Positions 18,422 through 26,418 of a stretch of 64,000 bases of DNA are shown here, one piece after another; the first letter of the stretch is position 1, and the number at the start of each line of letters is the position of its first letter. A model generated the notes under the pieces. The model did no database searches. It had not been told where the DNA came from and saw only the letters and a program-made list of their open reading frames with translations. The position numbers and the translations under genes were made by a program. This DNA is from GCA-016699445 sp964555055 (GTDB lineage Bacteria > UBA10199 > JACPAL01 > GCA-016699445), in assembly GCA_964555055.1 (NCBI GenBank), contig CAZKQW010000007.1, positions 111,478 to 175,477 of the forward strand. Reading direction: 5' to 3'.

Positions 18422-19900
18422 ATGATCGAAACCCACTTGTTGACATGGATGATCTTTTCGCCGCTCTTGGCTTTATTGCCGCTCATCCTTTTTCCGTCCT
18501 CCCAGGAGCGCACCATGAAGGGTGCCGTGCTCGCCTTGAGCTTGATTCCTTTAGGTCTCGGCGTGACGCTCTTTGCCCGTTTCTATGGCACAGGCGGTTT
18601 CGAGTTCCAAGAGATCGTCCCGTGGCTGCAGGGATACCAGATCTATTACCGGTTGGGCGTCGACGGCTTCAGCATGCCGTTGATGGTGCTGACATCGTTG
18701 TTAGTGCCCCTGGTGGTGATGTCCTCGTGGACGAGCGTGCACCATCAACTCCGCGGGTATCTGGCCCTGTTCGTTTTCCTCGAAGTGGGGATGATGGGCG
18801 TGTTCGCGTCCTTGGATCTCTTCCTCTTCTACGTTTTTTGGGAGGCCCAGTTGATCCCGATGTATTTCCTCATCGGCAAATGGGGAGGGGAGAGACGCCT
18901 ATACGCCTCGATCAAGTTCGTGCTGTACACGATGGCGGGCAGCCTTTTGATGCTCGCGGCCATCATGTATCTCTACTACGCCGGAGGTAAGACGTTGAGC
19001 TTCGAGGACTTATTGACGCTGAAGCTGCCGCTCAACACCCAATACCTCCTCTTCCTCGCCTTCGCCCTGGCCTTCGCGATCAAGGTCCCGTTGTTCCCCT
19101 TCCACACGTGGTTGCCCGACGCGCACGTCGAAGCGCCCACGGGCGGCAGCGTGATCTTGGCGGGCATCCTGCTTAAAATGGGGACTTACGGCCTGGTCCG
19201 CTTCGCGTTCACGTTGTTCCCGGAAGCGACGTTGGATTTCATCCCGCTCCTGCAGCTTTTGGCGGTGATAGGCGTCGTTTACGGGTCGCTCGTGGCGATG
19301 GTCCAGCCGGACATCAAGAAGCTCGTCGCGTACACCTCGGTGGCGCACTTGGGCTTCGTCGTCTTGGGTTTTTGCTCCCTCACGCACCAGGGAGTCGCGG
19401 GCGCCAACCTCCAGTCCCTGAACCACGGCATCTCGACCGGCGCTCTTTTCTTCCTAGTGGGAATGATCTACGAGCGCCGCCATACGCGCCTCATCGCGGA
19501 ATACGGCGGGCTGGCGAGTGTGATGCCGGTGTTCGCATTCCTGTTCTTGATCGTGACGTTCTCGTCGATCGCCTTGCCGACGACTAACGGATTCGTCGGA
19601 GAGTTCCTGATTCTCTTGGGTTCCTATAAGTCCCAACCCGTCCTGACGGCCGTGGCGGCTTCGGGCGTGGTTTTCGGGGCCGTGGCGATGTTGTGGATGG
19701 TGAAGCGGGTCTTCTTCGGGCCCGTTTCCTCGGAGGAGAACAAAGCCCTCCAGGACCTGAACGGACGGGAAATCGCCCTTATGGTGCCCCTAATCGCCCT
19801 GATTTTCGCGATTGGCGTCGCTCCGGGATTCGTGCTCAAGAAGACGGAGCTGACAGTGACCAAGTTCGTCCAGCGCTTCCAAGAGGTGGAGAAAAAGTAA
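18422..19900 (+). CDS. nuoM: NADH-quinone oxidoreductase subunit M, copy 2
   Basis: Antiporter-like subunit M, 492 residues. Family signatures FFLFYVFWEA-type (here FLFYVFWEAQLIPMYFLIGK), VPLFPFHTWLPDAHVEAPT and KKLVAYTSVAHLGF are all present, with the helix Glu and Lys residues of the pump. Eight bases after nuoL and one base before nuoN. It is clearly a paralogue of the gene at 1239 rather than a copy of recent origin, since many loop positions differ. Confidence 0.96.
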   Translation: MIETHLLTWMIFSPLLALLPLILFPSSQERTMKGAVLALSLIPLGLGVTLFARFYGTGGFEFQEIVPWLQGYQIYYRLGVDGFSMPLMVLTSLLVPLVVMSSWTSVHHQLRGYLALFVFLEVGMMGVFASLDLFLFYVFWEAQLIPMYFLIGKWGGERRLYASIKFVLYTMAGSLLMLAAIMYLYYAGGKTLSFEDLLTLKLPLNTQYLLFLAFALAFAIKVPLFPFHTWLPDAHVEAPTGGSVILAGILLKMGTYGLVRFAFTLFPEATLDFIPLLQLLAVIGVVYGSLVAMVQPDIKKLVAYTSVAHLGFVVLGFCSLTHQGVAGANLQSLNHGISTGALFFLVGMIYERRHTRLIAEYGGLASVMPVFAFLFLIVTFSSIALPTTNGFVGEFLILLGSYKSQPVLTAVAASGVVFGAVAMLWMVKRVFFGPVSSEENKALQDLNGREIALMVPLIALIFAIGVAPGFVLKKTELTVTKFVQRFQEVEKK

Positions 19901-19901
19901 T

Positions 19902-21386
19902 ATGGCAGGTTTCGAGAAAATTCTACAGACGGACTGGAACCTCTTCCTCAAGCTGAGCTTGCCTTTAGTGCTCCCTATCGCGGGCGCCTTGATCTTGATC
20001 CTCGTGTCGGCTTTTCACCGGACGTATTTGAAGACGATCGGATTTTGGATCGCTCTGCTTTCGCTGAACGCCGCCTTCATTTTCGCCGTGGCGAATTGGC
20101 TGCAGGCCCCGCCCTTCGTCCTGATGCGCGTCGGTTTCGACCGCGTGTCCTATGCCTTCGACATGATTTTTTTCACCGCCGGCATCTTGAGCCTCTTTCT
20201 CTCCCACGATTATTTGGAGCAGGAGAAAATACCGGCCGGGGAGTATTATGCGCTGATTTTAATGGCGATCTCGGGTGCCGGCTTCTTAGTACATGGGGCG
20301 GACCTCATTGTGGCTTTCTTAGGGTTGGAAGTGATGTCGATCGCGGCGTACGTGTTGGCCGGAACGAAGCAGGGAATGATCCGATCGGCCGAGGCGTCGC
20401 TTAAATACTTCATCTTAGGCGCTTTCGCATCGGGATTCCTATTGTACGGCATTGCCCTTCTTTATGGAGCGATCGGATCGACCGCGTACGCTGATCTCCA
20501 AACGGTCTCGATCCCGCCGGCGTCGCCTCTTTTACTCTTCGGGGGCATCGCCTGTGTTCTGGTGGGTGTCTGCTTTAAGATCGGCGCTGTGCCTTTCCAT
20601 GCGTGGTCCCCGGACGTGTACGAAGGGTCTCCGACGTCCGTGACGGCCTTCATGGCGTCCGTGGTCAAGGCCGCCGGGTTCGCGTTCTTGGTCCGTCTGG
20701 TCTTGGTGTTCGGGCACATCGCCGAGATCCCATGGACGACGGCCCTCTGGTGGATCGCGGCCTTGACGATGACGGTGGGGAATCTCGTCGCCCTCAAGCA
20801 GACCAATATCAAGCGTCTGCTCGCGTACTCCTCCATCGCGCACGCCGGCTATCTCTTGGTGGGCATCGTCGCGTCGTTGCAAAAGAGTTCACTGACGGAC
20901 TCCCCTATCGCGGGTATCCTCTTTTATTTGTTGGCTTACAGCTTGGCGACGATCGGCGCCTTCGGGGTCGTCATCGCGTTGGGGCGGCGCGGGGAAGAGG
21001 CGGAAGAAATCACCGATCTCACGGGTTTGGCGAGCCGACATCCCATCATGTCTTTTTGCCTGACCGTCTTTCTTTTTTCGATGACGGGCTTTCCCCTGAC
21101 GGCCGGCTTCGTCGGGAAGTTTTTCCTCTTCTCGAGCGCGATCGAGGCTGGTGCCTATAGTTTGGTTGTGATCGGCGTCCTAAATAGCGCGGTCTCGGCT
21201 TATTACTACCTAGGCCCTGTGGTGAAGATGTACTTCGGAGCGGCGCGGGAGGAATCACTCCCGGAAATGTCCTACTCCCTCTTAATCGGTATCTTTGTCT
21301 GCGTCTTCATCGTCCTCTACTTAGGCCTTCAACCTTCAGAAGTCTTCTTGATGGCCAAGGAATCCGTAAGAGAATTGGTTTTTTAG
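19902..21386 (+). CDS. nuoN: NADH-quinone oxidoreductase subunit N, copy 2
   Basis: Antiporter-like subunit N, 494 residues. Signatures: FKIGAVPFHAWSPDVYEGSP, KRLLAYSSIAHAGYLL and GFPLTAGFVGKFFLF. The N-terminus lacks the usual FLPE motif and instead carries an amphipathic extension before the first helix (about residues 1-18). It ends the nuo cluster and converges with the caspase-like gene four bases downstream; no intrinsic terminator is seen between them. Confidence 0.95.
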   Translation: MAGFEKILQTDWNLFLKLSLPLVLPIAGALILILVSAFHRTYLKTIGFWIALLSLNAAFIFAVANWLQAPPFVLMRVGFDRVSYAFDMIFFTAGILSLFLSHDYLEQEKIPAGEYYALILMAISGAGFLVHGADLIVAFLGLEVMSIAAYVLAGTKQGMIRSAEASLKYFILGAFASGFLLYGIALLYGAIGSTAYADLQTVSIPPASPLLLFGGIACVLVGVCFKIGAVPFHAWSPDVYEGSPTSVTAFMASVVKAAGFAFLVRLVLVFGHIAEIPWTTALWWIAALTMTVGNLVALKQTNIKRLLAYSSIAHAGYLLVGIVASLQKSSLTDSPIAGILFYLLAYSLATIGAFGVVIALGRRGEEAEEITDLTGLASRHPIMSFCLTVFLFSMTGFPLTAGFVGKFFLFSSAIEAGAYSLVVIGVLNSAVSAYYYLGPVVKMYFGAAREESLPEMSYSLLIGIFVCVFIVLYLGLQPSEVFLMAKESVRELVF

Positions 21387-21389
21387 TCC

Positions 21390-24311
21390 CTACGCCGAAG
21401 TCGCCGGAGGCCGGTGAGCTCGATACAGGGATCCGTTGGGGTAGAGAACTCCCGTCGGGAGCGAGGGCAGTCCGTTCCTCCTCTCGAAAACATACCCCAT
21501 CTCGCGGGTCGGTACGGTGGGAGAGAGCCATGTGGATCCCGGGAACAAGGCGGCCAGGAAATTAGCGACGTTCATGACCTGATCTGCCCCACCGCCCGTG
21601 CTGCAACCGGAGACGATCCCGATGAGTTGGGGTGACAAATAGCACCGCAAAGCGGAAACGATGGGCGCGAGTCCCTCCGTCGGACGGAAAATGTCTAAAG
21701 TACTGTCGGTATCATTCACGTCTTCGACGTTTCCGTCGTCGGGATTAACGCGTGCTCTATCCGGAAAGTCCGGGTCGGCGGTCCCAAAACTCATGTGGGT
21801 GATGCATGAGTGAGCTCCGAGTTCCAAAACTGGAATCCGTTCACGTCCTGCCAATGCTTCCAAGTCGGCTAAAAGAGCTTGGCCGTCCGCGGTCGTTCCC
21901 ATCTCGAAATAAAGCACTGACCACCCTTCGTCCATTAGGGAGTCAATGAGATTCATCTCAAAGGCTTTGTTATGGTCGTCCTTGGGATATACCATTAAGG
22001 CGACGCGAGCCGGATCCAAAGCGCCGATTTGAAGTCGATTCGCGAGGATGGCTTCGACGGTTCGGGTGTTGAATCGGGTGGGAAATGAAATGTTTAAGCT
22101 TTTTAACGACTCTACGATAGCGTCGTAGCGAGCCTTCATTTCCGCAGGAGGCTGGGCGATTCGATTGCAGACGTTGAAGTTGGCTTCAAAGGCCCTTCTT
22201 TGGAAATCTGGATCGTTCCTAAGAGATGGGTCGAGTTCAGGGAATAGACCCTCCCATCGGCGGACGGCCTCTAAGGCAACTTCCGGGTCCAAGCGTAGGG
22301 TCGGATCCATGCATTGGAATACTCCCTTAGGGGCTTGATATAGAGCCCGAAGAACATAATCCTTAGAGGTTTTGTTTCGGACTCTCTCTTCAGGACTTTC
22401 GCCGAATAAAACCCTCTCTGCATACTCCTCGGTGATTTTTTGCCTGGCTTCGATGGAAGCGGACCACGCTTCCGCGGTATGCACCACATCCTCGACGGTC
22501 GTGAAATGGGGGATCGCCCTTAAGATTTCCTTGAAGACTTCTTTAGGATCCCTTCTTTTTTTTGGATCCTTTTCTTGTAGGCAGACGTCCACGATGCGGT
22601 TCAAAGCGGTGACCAATTCCTCCATTCCCTCCACGTTTTTGGGGTAGATCGAAAGAGAAGCAAGAGCGCGCATCACGGACTCGTTGCGGATCGCCGTCGC
22701 TAAGGGAGCAATCTGAGCGAGGGATGCGGCGTCTTGCAGAGCCGGATCCAAACGGGAGATAAGCTGTAAGAAGCGGTCCCGCGGTTTGCGGTCGCAAAGG
22801 GCGTACGGAATGAGGCGGACAATCGAGGCGAAAGCCTCAAAGCCATGCCGTCGCATGAGGTTCTTCACGGCTTCATCTTTAAAGACGACGGTATCGACAC
22901 CCTCTAGCCGGTCGATTGTCGGAGCCGCTTCTTCCAACCGCGCCTCAAGATAGGGACCATCCCCGTCGAAATCGTATAAGCGCCTCACGCGCGCGTCGAA
23001 GTCGGCCAACGCGTTCTCGTCCGGAATCACATGGACATAATGAGGAAGGACGGCGCGCGTGACGTGATGTGTGTTTCCTATAGCGTGTCCCCATCTCTGT
23101 AGAGCATTCTCTGAAGTCGCTAGAGGCGCGAAGGCTGCAAGGGCGGCGAAAAAATCCCGGTCTGGTAAACGATCCAGGGATTCCAACAGGCGTGCCATGG
23201 CTTCGACGCCATACGTGCTGAAGAGACGGCGATTGCCTTCATATCCGAATATCCCCTGAATCGGATCTTCCGGTCGTATAAATGCGAAGACATCCTCGCT
23301 ACCCAGCGGTAAATCCTTTTCTTGAGTTGACGGCTCGCGGGATTGAGGGGCGCGCTGGGCCCGATGGGCCCGATGTGAGTTACGATGAAGAGTTTTGACG
23401 GCAGCGAGCCTATCGATGGGTTCTGGGTACTCTTCTTCAAGGGCGGTGATATGGCGGTTCACTCCCTTTAAATTTCCCCTGGTGGCTTCCACTAAGTCGG
23501 CGACGTCATCGAGGGAGAAACGGTAGAGGAGGGCTCGGGCGTTCTCTTCTAAAAACATCTCGACTTCCGCCATGATTTCCTCCTTTCCTTGGACCCAAAC
23601 CGATTTTCTCCGGAAAGCCGTATCTCCCAGGGTACGGGCGATGCGGCCTAAGGCGGGGAGATTTTCGATCCCGTATTTTTCCACGAAGACGCCTACGGAA
23701 CAGAAGTGCCGCGATTCCAAACCGTCTGTGGCTTCCAAGAAGCTGTCCAAATGCGCGGCATAGAGCTCGAAAGTTTCGGGGTCCTGGATAGCCGCCATCA
23801 AAGAATGACGGTATTCCGTCCTTTCCTTGGGGCCTTCATGAAAGGTGATTCCTTCACCTTTTATGGTATGCATGATTTCGTATGCACGCGGGTAGCGCTG
23901 GGCGAATCTCACCAGGACGTCCATTCCAAGACGTAGGATAAGCTCCTCCATCTCAAGCAGGGCACCAATCAGAAATACGCCTTGATTCTGCGGTTGATAT
24001 TTTAGGATTTCGATGAAGGCTTGAATGGATAGGTCGTGACGCCGGCACCATTCGACCAAGGGGAGGAAAACGGAACCGGCAAAATAGGTTTGGAATTTTT
24101 TATCGGAAATATACCCCAGCATCTCGGCCCTGACGGAGGCAATCTCCGGATTGCAACGGAGACGGTCCGGATAAGCGGAGGAGAAACTTGTGGAGGGGGT
24201 TGGAGGTGGCGGAGGGGGAGCACTCGCAGCACTTGAAGCGTGAATCTTCTCTTCTATAACGGCTGTAGGCAATACAAAGCTTATAACGCCCTGTGTTATG
24301 GGAAACACCAT
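21390..24311 (-). CDS. Large protein with C-terminal caspase-like (clan CD) domain
   Basis: 973 residues; not a family I can name. Residues 1-25 are hydrophobic and may be a signal or anchor, followed by a Pro/Ser-rich stretch (about 25-45). Residues 45-740 look helical, with repeated short Leu/Ala-rich helices and no visible catalytic motif. Residues about 765-930 show the order expected of a caspase-like fold: strand VALMVYPKDD, strand WSVLYFEMG, then VLELGAHSC with His834, then LIGIVSGCSTGGG with Cys903. His followed by Cys, each at a strand end, is the dyad pattern of clan CD peptidases. Protease activity and target are inference. It stands alone between nuoN and the atp operon on the minus strand. 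Confidence 0.6.
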   Translation of the reverse strand: MVFPITQGVISFVLPTAVIEEKIHASSAASAPPPPPPTPSTSFSSAYPDRLRCNPEIASVRAEMLGYISDKKFQTYFAGSVFLPLVEWCRRHDLSIQAFIEILKYQPQNQGVFLIGALLEMEELILRLGMDVLVRFAQRYPRAYEIMHTIKGEGITFHEGPKERTEYRHSLMAAIQDPETFELYAAHLDSFLEATDGLESRHFCSVGVFVEKYGIENLPALGRIARTLGDTAFRRKSVWVQGKEEIMAEVEMFLEENARALLYRFSLDDVADLVEATRGNLKGVNRHITALEEEYPEPIDRLAAVKTLHRNSHRAHRAQRAPQSREPSTQEKDLPLGSEDVFAFIRPEDPIQGIFGYEGNRRLFSTYGVEAMARLLESLDRLPDRDFFAALAAFAPLATSENALQRWGHAIGNTHHVTRAVLPHYVHVIPDENALADFDARVRRLYDFDGDGPYLEARLEEAAPTIDRLEGVDTVVFKDEAVKNLMRRHGFEAFASIVRLIPYALCDRKPRDRFLQLISRLDPALQDAASLAQIAPLATAIRNESVMRALASLSIYPKNVEGMEELVTALNRIVDVCLQEKDPKKRRDPKEVFKEILRAIPHFTTVEDVVHTAEAWSASIEARQKITEEYAERVLFGESPEERVRNKTSKDYVLRALYQAPKGVFQCMDPTLRLDPEVALEAVRRWEGLFPELDPSLRNDPDFQRRAFEANFNVCNRIAQPPAEMKARYDAIVESLKSLNISFPTRFNTRTVEAILANRLQIGALDPARVALMVYPKDDHNKAFEMNLIDSLMDEGWSVLYFEMGTTADGQALLADLEALAGRERIPVLELGAHSCITHMSFGTADPDFPDRARVNPDDGNVEDVNDTDSTLDIFRPTEGLAPIVSALRCYLSPQLIGIVSGCSTGGGADQVMNVANFLAALFPGSTWLSPTVPTREMGYVFERRNGLPSLPTGVLYPNGSLYRAHRPPATSA

Positions 24312-24561
24312 AATCTTAAGTTATCGGATAAAAAAAGGAAGCAGTTGTTCGTGAAATTTTCCGAAACCATTTCCCGCCCCTTGCGATAAAAGACTCATGA
24401 TCCGAGGAGATTACGCGTTAGATTGCTACCAATTAGGCCGGATGTTCGCGCACGATTTGGAGGGCAAAAGATCCCTCCTTACGGAATCGCCTTCGACGCT
24501 TTAACCGTGGTCAACAAGGACTCGGGACAATCATGGGTCCTGGTGGCCCGGGATAAGGAAA
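24312..24561. other. Intergenic region upstream of the caspase-like gene
   Basis: About 250 bases between the start of the caspase-like gene and the atpE terminator. A short reading frame from the ATG at 24397 gives only 34 codons, and a longer overlapping frame has no ribosome-binding site. No RNA gene or repeat was recognised. It probably holds the promoter of the minus-strand gene, but no convincing -35/-10 pair stands out. Confidence 0.4.
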
Positions 24562-24598
24562 CAAAAAACCCCGCACTTTTAAGGTGCGGGGTTTTCGT
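24562..24598 (-). terminator. Intrinsic terminator of the atp operon
   Basis: A 12-bp perfect stem (24565-24576 with 24584-24595, core CCCCGCAC/GTGCGGGG) with a seven-base loop, followed on the minus strand by a run of T. It lies about 20 bases past the atpE stop. The flanking A and T runs make it potentially bidirectional. Confidence 0.9.
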
Positions 24599-24615
24599 TT
24601 CGTAACCGAATAGGG

Positions 24616-24945
24616 TTAGATCTTGCCTTGCAGCAGGATCGCGATGACGAACGCGTAGATCACGAGAGACTCGATCAGAGCCAACGCGATGATCATGGGC
24701 GTCTGCACTTTTCCGGCGGCGCCGGGGTTGCGCGAAATGCCTTCCAAAGCCGCGATGGCGGCCTTGCTCTGGCTGACCGTTCCGGCGGCGGCCGCGATAG
24801 CGATGGCCAAGGCGGAACCGATGGCCAAAACGGACTTCAGGCTGCCGTCCGAAGACGTGGCGCCCATAGGACCTTCGGCGAAAGCGACGGCGGTGACGAA
24901 CAAAGAGCCCATCACGACCGAGAGTTTAGCGATAAGTTTTTTCAT
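24616..24945 (-). CDS. atpE: ATP synthase F0 subunit c
   Basis: Proteolipid that forms the rotor ring of F0. It has 109 residues, longer than the usual 75-90 because of a signal-peptide-like N-terminus (MKKLIAKL, a hydrophobic stretch, then AVAFAEG). The hairpin loop SRNPGA and the ion-binding Glu in ALIESLVIYAF are clear. A Gln in the first helix (VSQSKAA) and Ser after the Glu lie where Na+-binding rings such as that of Ilyobacter have Gln and Ser, but the following Thr is Leu here; ion choice is uncertain. ATG at 24945 was chosen over 24996 because the signal sequence starts there. Last gene of the operon. Confidence 0.94.
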   Translation of the reverse strand: MKKLIAKLSVVMGSLFVTAVAFAEGPMGATSSDGSLKSVLAIGSALAIAIAAAAGTVSQSKAAIAALEGISRNPGAAGKVQTPMIIALALIESLVIYAFVIAILLQGKI

Positions 24946-25069
24946 GGTGTTTTCCTTCCCTTTCTTCGGGTCGGGGATTTTAGAATCATTCCCCATACCG
25001 TCAATCTCCTCGGGCTTTTTTGGTGTCTAGACAAGCTCGCCGATGACGGCTCGCTCTTATTTCCCTTAT

Positions 25070-25837
25070 CTAGTGGTGTTGTTCTTGAGCGGCAGGAACT
25101 TCATGCTCCTCATGATGCCCATGGTGGTCGCCATGGTCGTCATGATGCTCGTGCGCCGTCGCCAGGCCGATGTAGATGGTCGACAACAGGCTAAAAACGA
25201 ACGCCTGGATAAAAGAAACAAATAACCCAAGGGCCAAAAAGATAATCGGCACTCCCAGCGGAACGAGGTCCGAGAAGATGCCCAACACCATGTGATCGCC
25301 GGTGATGTTCCCGAAAAGACGGAGAGCGAGGGAAACGGGCCGGACGCAATGGCCGATCAATTCGATCACGAAAATCAAAGGGCCAAGCCAAAAAATAGGC
25401 CCCCACATATGCTTGAGATGCCCCACCAAACCCTGGGCCTTGATGCCCATGGCGTTGTAATAAACGAAGACGATCAAACCCAAGCCGAGGGTAGTGTTGA
25501 AGTTGTCGGTCGGGGGCAGGAAACCGGGCACGAGGGCGATGGCGTTGCACAGGAAGATGTAGATGAAGATCGTGCCGATCAGCGGGAAATACTTCGGCGC
25601 TTCGGCCCCCATGATGCCTTCCATGAGGCCCAAGACACCTTCCGTGGCGGCTTCGAAATAATTGGCCAGAGTCCCTTTTCCTTCGGGAACCACTCTTTGC
25701 GAAAGGTTCTTCAGGGAGCCATACGCCTTAAAGGCCGCGATCGATAGGAAAAGGATGATGAAGGCGGAGGTCACCACATGGATATTGTGGTGGTCGATCT
25801 TATCGCTCAGGAGAGCCAGCCAGTTGAAATCATGCAT
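25070..25837 (-). CDS. atpB: ATP synthase F0 subunit a
   Basis: Stator channel subunit of F0, 255 residues with five to six helices. The essential Arg is in SLALRLFGNITGDH (about residue 177), and the last helix has the conserved Gln in FIQAFVFSLLSTIYI. The C-terminus carries a striking His/Asp/Glu-rich tail of about 27 residues with 11 His, outside the known fold and likely on the periplasmic side or a metal-binding extension. It overlaps atpI by eight bases; a 124-base gap precedes atpE. Confidence 0.95.
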   Translation of the reverse strand: MHDFNWLALLSDKIDHHNIHVVTSAFIILFLSIAAFKAYGSLKNLSQRVVPEGKGTLANYFEAATEGVLGLMEGIMGAEAPKYFPLIGTIFIYIFLCNAIALVPGFLPPTDNFNTTLGLGLIVFVYYNAMGIKAQGLVGHLKHMWGPIFWLGPLIFVIELIGHCVRPVSLALRLFGNITGDHMVLGIFSDLVPLGVPIIFLALGLFVSFIQAFVFSLLSTIYIGLATAHEHHDDHGDHHGHHEEHEVPAAQEQHH

Positions 25838-26156
25838 GTTCGTCGCCTTTTTTCAGGAGTTTTAAGGGAATCGAAACGAGTAGGCTCGCCGTGAATCCGC
25901 CTAAAAACGCGAGCGGGCTAACACTGCGTTTCCAGAGAAGCAAGCCGATTGTGAGGAAAAGAAAAGCCATCTTGCCGACGAGCAGGAGGACGGTTTTGAC
26001 CATCCTCCTTTTTTGGACCTGCGGGTCCGTGGCGCTCTGGCTGATGATGAAGCCCGAGAGGATATTGGAGAGGAACCAAAAGTTAATGAGGCCGAAGATC
26101 AAGCCGAACGCGAGGCTTTTTTGGATCCAAGGGTCTTGTAGGAGGGATAGGGGCAT
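25830..26156 (-). CDS. atpI: ATP synthase subunit I-like membrane protein
   Basis: 108-residue protein with four hydrophobic segments, in the position of AtpI, a non-stoichiometric assembly factor for the c-ring. Sequence similarity in this family is low; identification rests on size, topology (two helix pairs separated by a charged loop near residues 42-52) and its place between atpZ and atpB. Its end overlaps the atpB start, indicating coupled translation. Confidence 0.75.
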   Translation of the reverse strand: MPLSLLQDPWIQKSLAFGLIFGLINFWFLSNILSGFIISQSATDPQVQKRRMVKTVLLLVGKMAFLFLTIGLLLWKRSVSPLAFLGGFTASLLVSIPLKLLKKGDEHA

Positions 26157-26181
26157 GGGTGTTCCTAAGTTTCTCGGGGTC

Positions 26182-26418
26182 TCAGCGGTTGTTCTTCCAA
26201 TTCAGGATTTTAATGAGGTTATAAAAACCACCGACGCTGCCTAGCACGAGGCCGGCCAACGTCAACCACGGGGTCGTGTCCCATTTCTGATCGAGCCATT
26301 GGCCTCCGAGGATGCCGCCCACGACGGCCGTCGCCAGTTGGAAACCCACGGCCCCATAGATGCCGTAGGCGATGAGGAAAGGGTCTTCCTTTTTGTCTTT
26401 ATCCGGAGATTTTTTCAA
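26182..26418 (-). CDS. atpZ: AtpZ/AtpI family protein
   Basis: 78-residue protein with a charged N-terminus (KKSPDKDKKED) and two membrane helices separated by GGQWLDQKWDTTPW. The motif G-x-x-LD-x-x-x-x-T-x-P-W is typical of AtpZ, which helps F0 assembly or divalent-cation uptake. There is no ATG; the TTG at 26418 is the best start and would make the gene overlap the hemL end by 20 bases. A longer frame continues upstream but lies antiparallel-free inside hemL in another frame and looks non-coding. Confidence 0.75.
   Translation of the reverse strand: MKKSPDKDKKEDPFLIAYGIYGAVGFQLATAVVGGILGGQWLDQKWDTTPWLTLAGLVLGSVGGFYNLIKILNWKNNR

Noticed and set aside
24397..24605. Short plus-strand reading frames upstream of the atpE terminator
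   Set aside because: 34 and 60 codons, no ribosome-binding site, and the longer one runs through the terminator hairpin.
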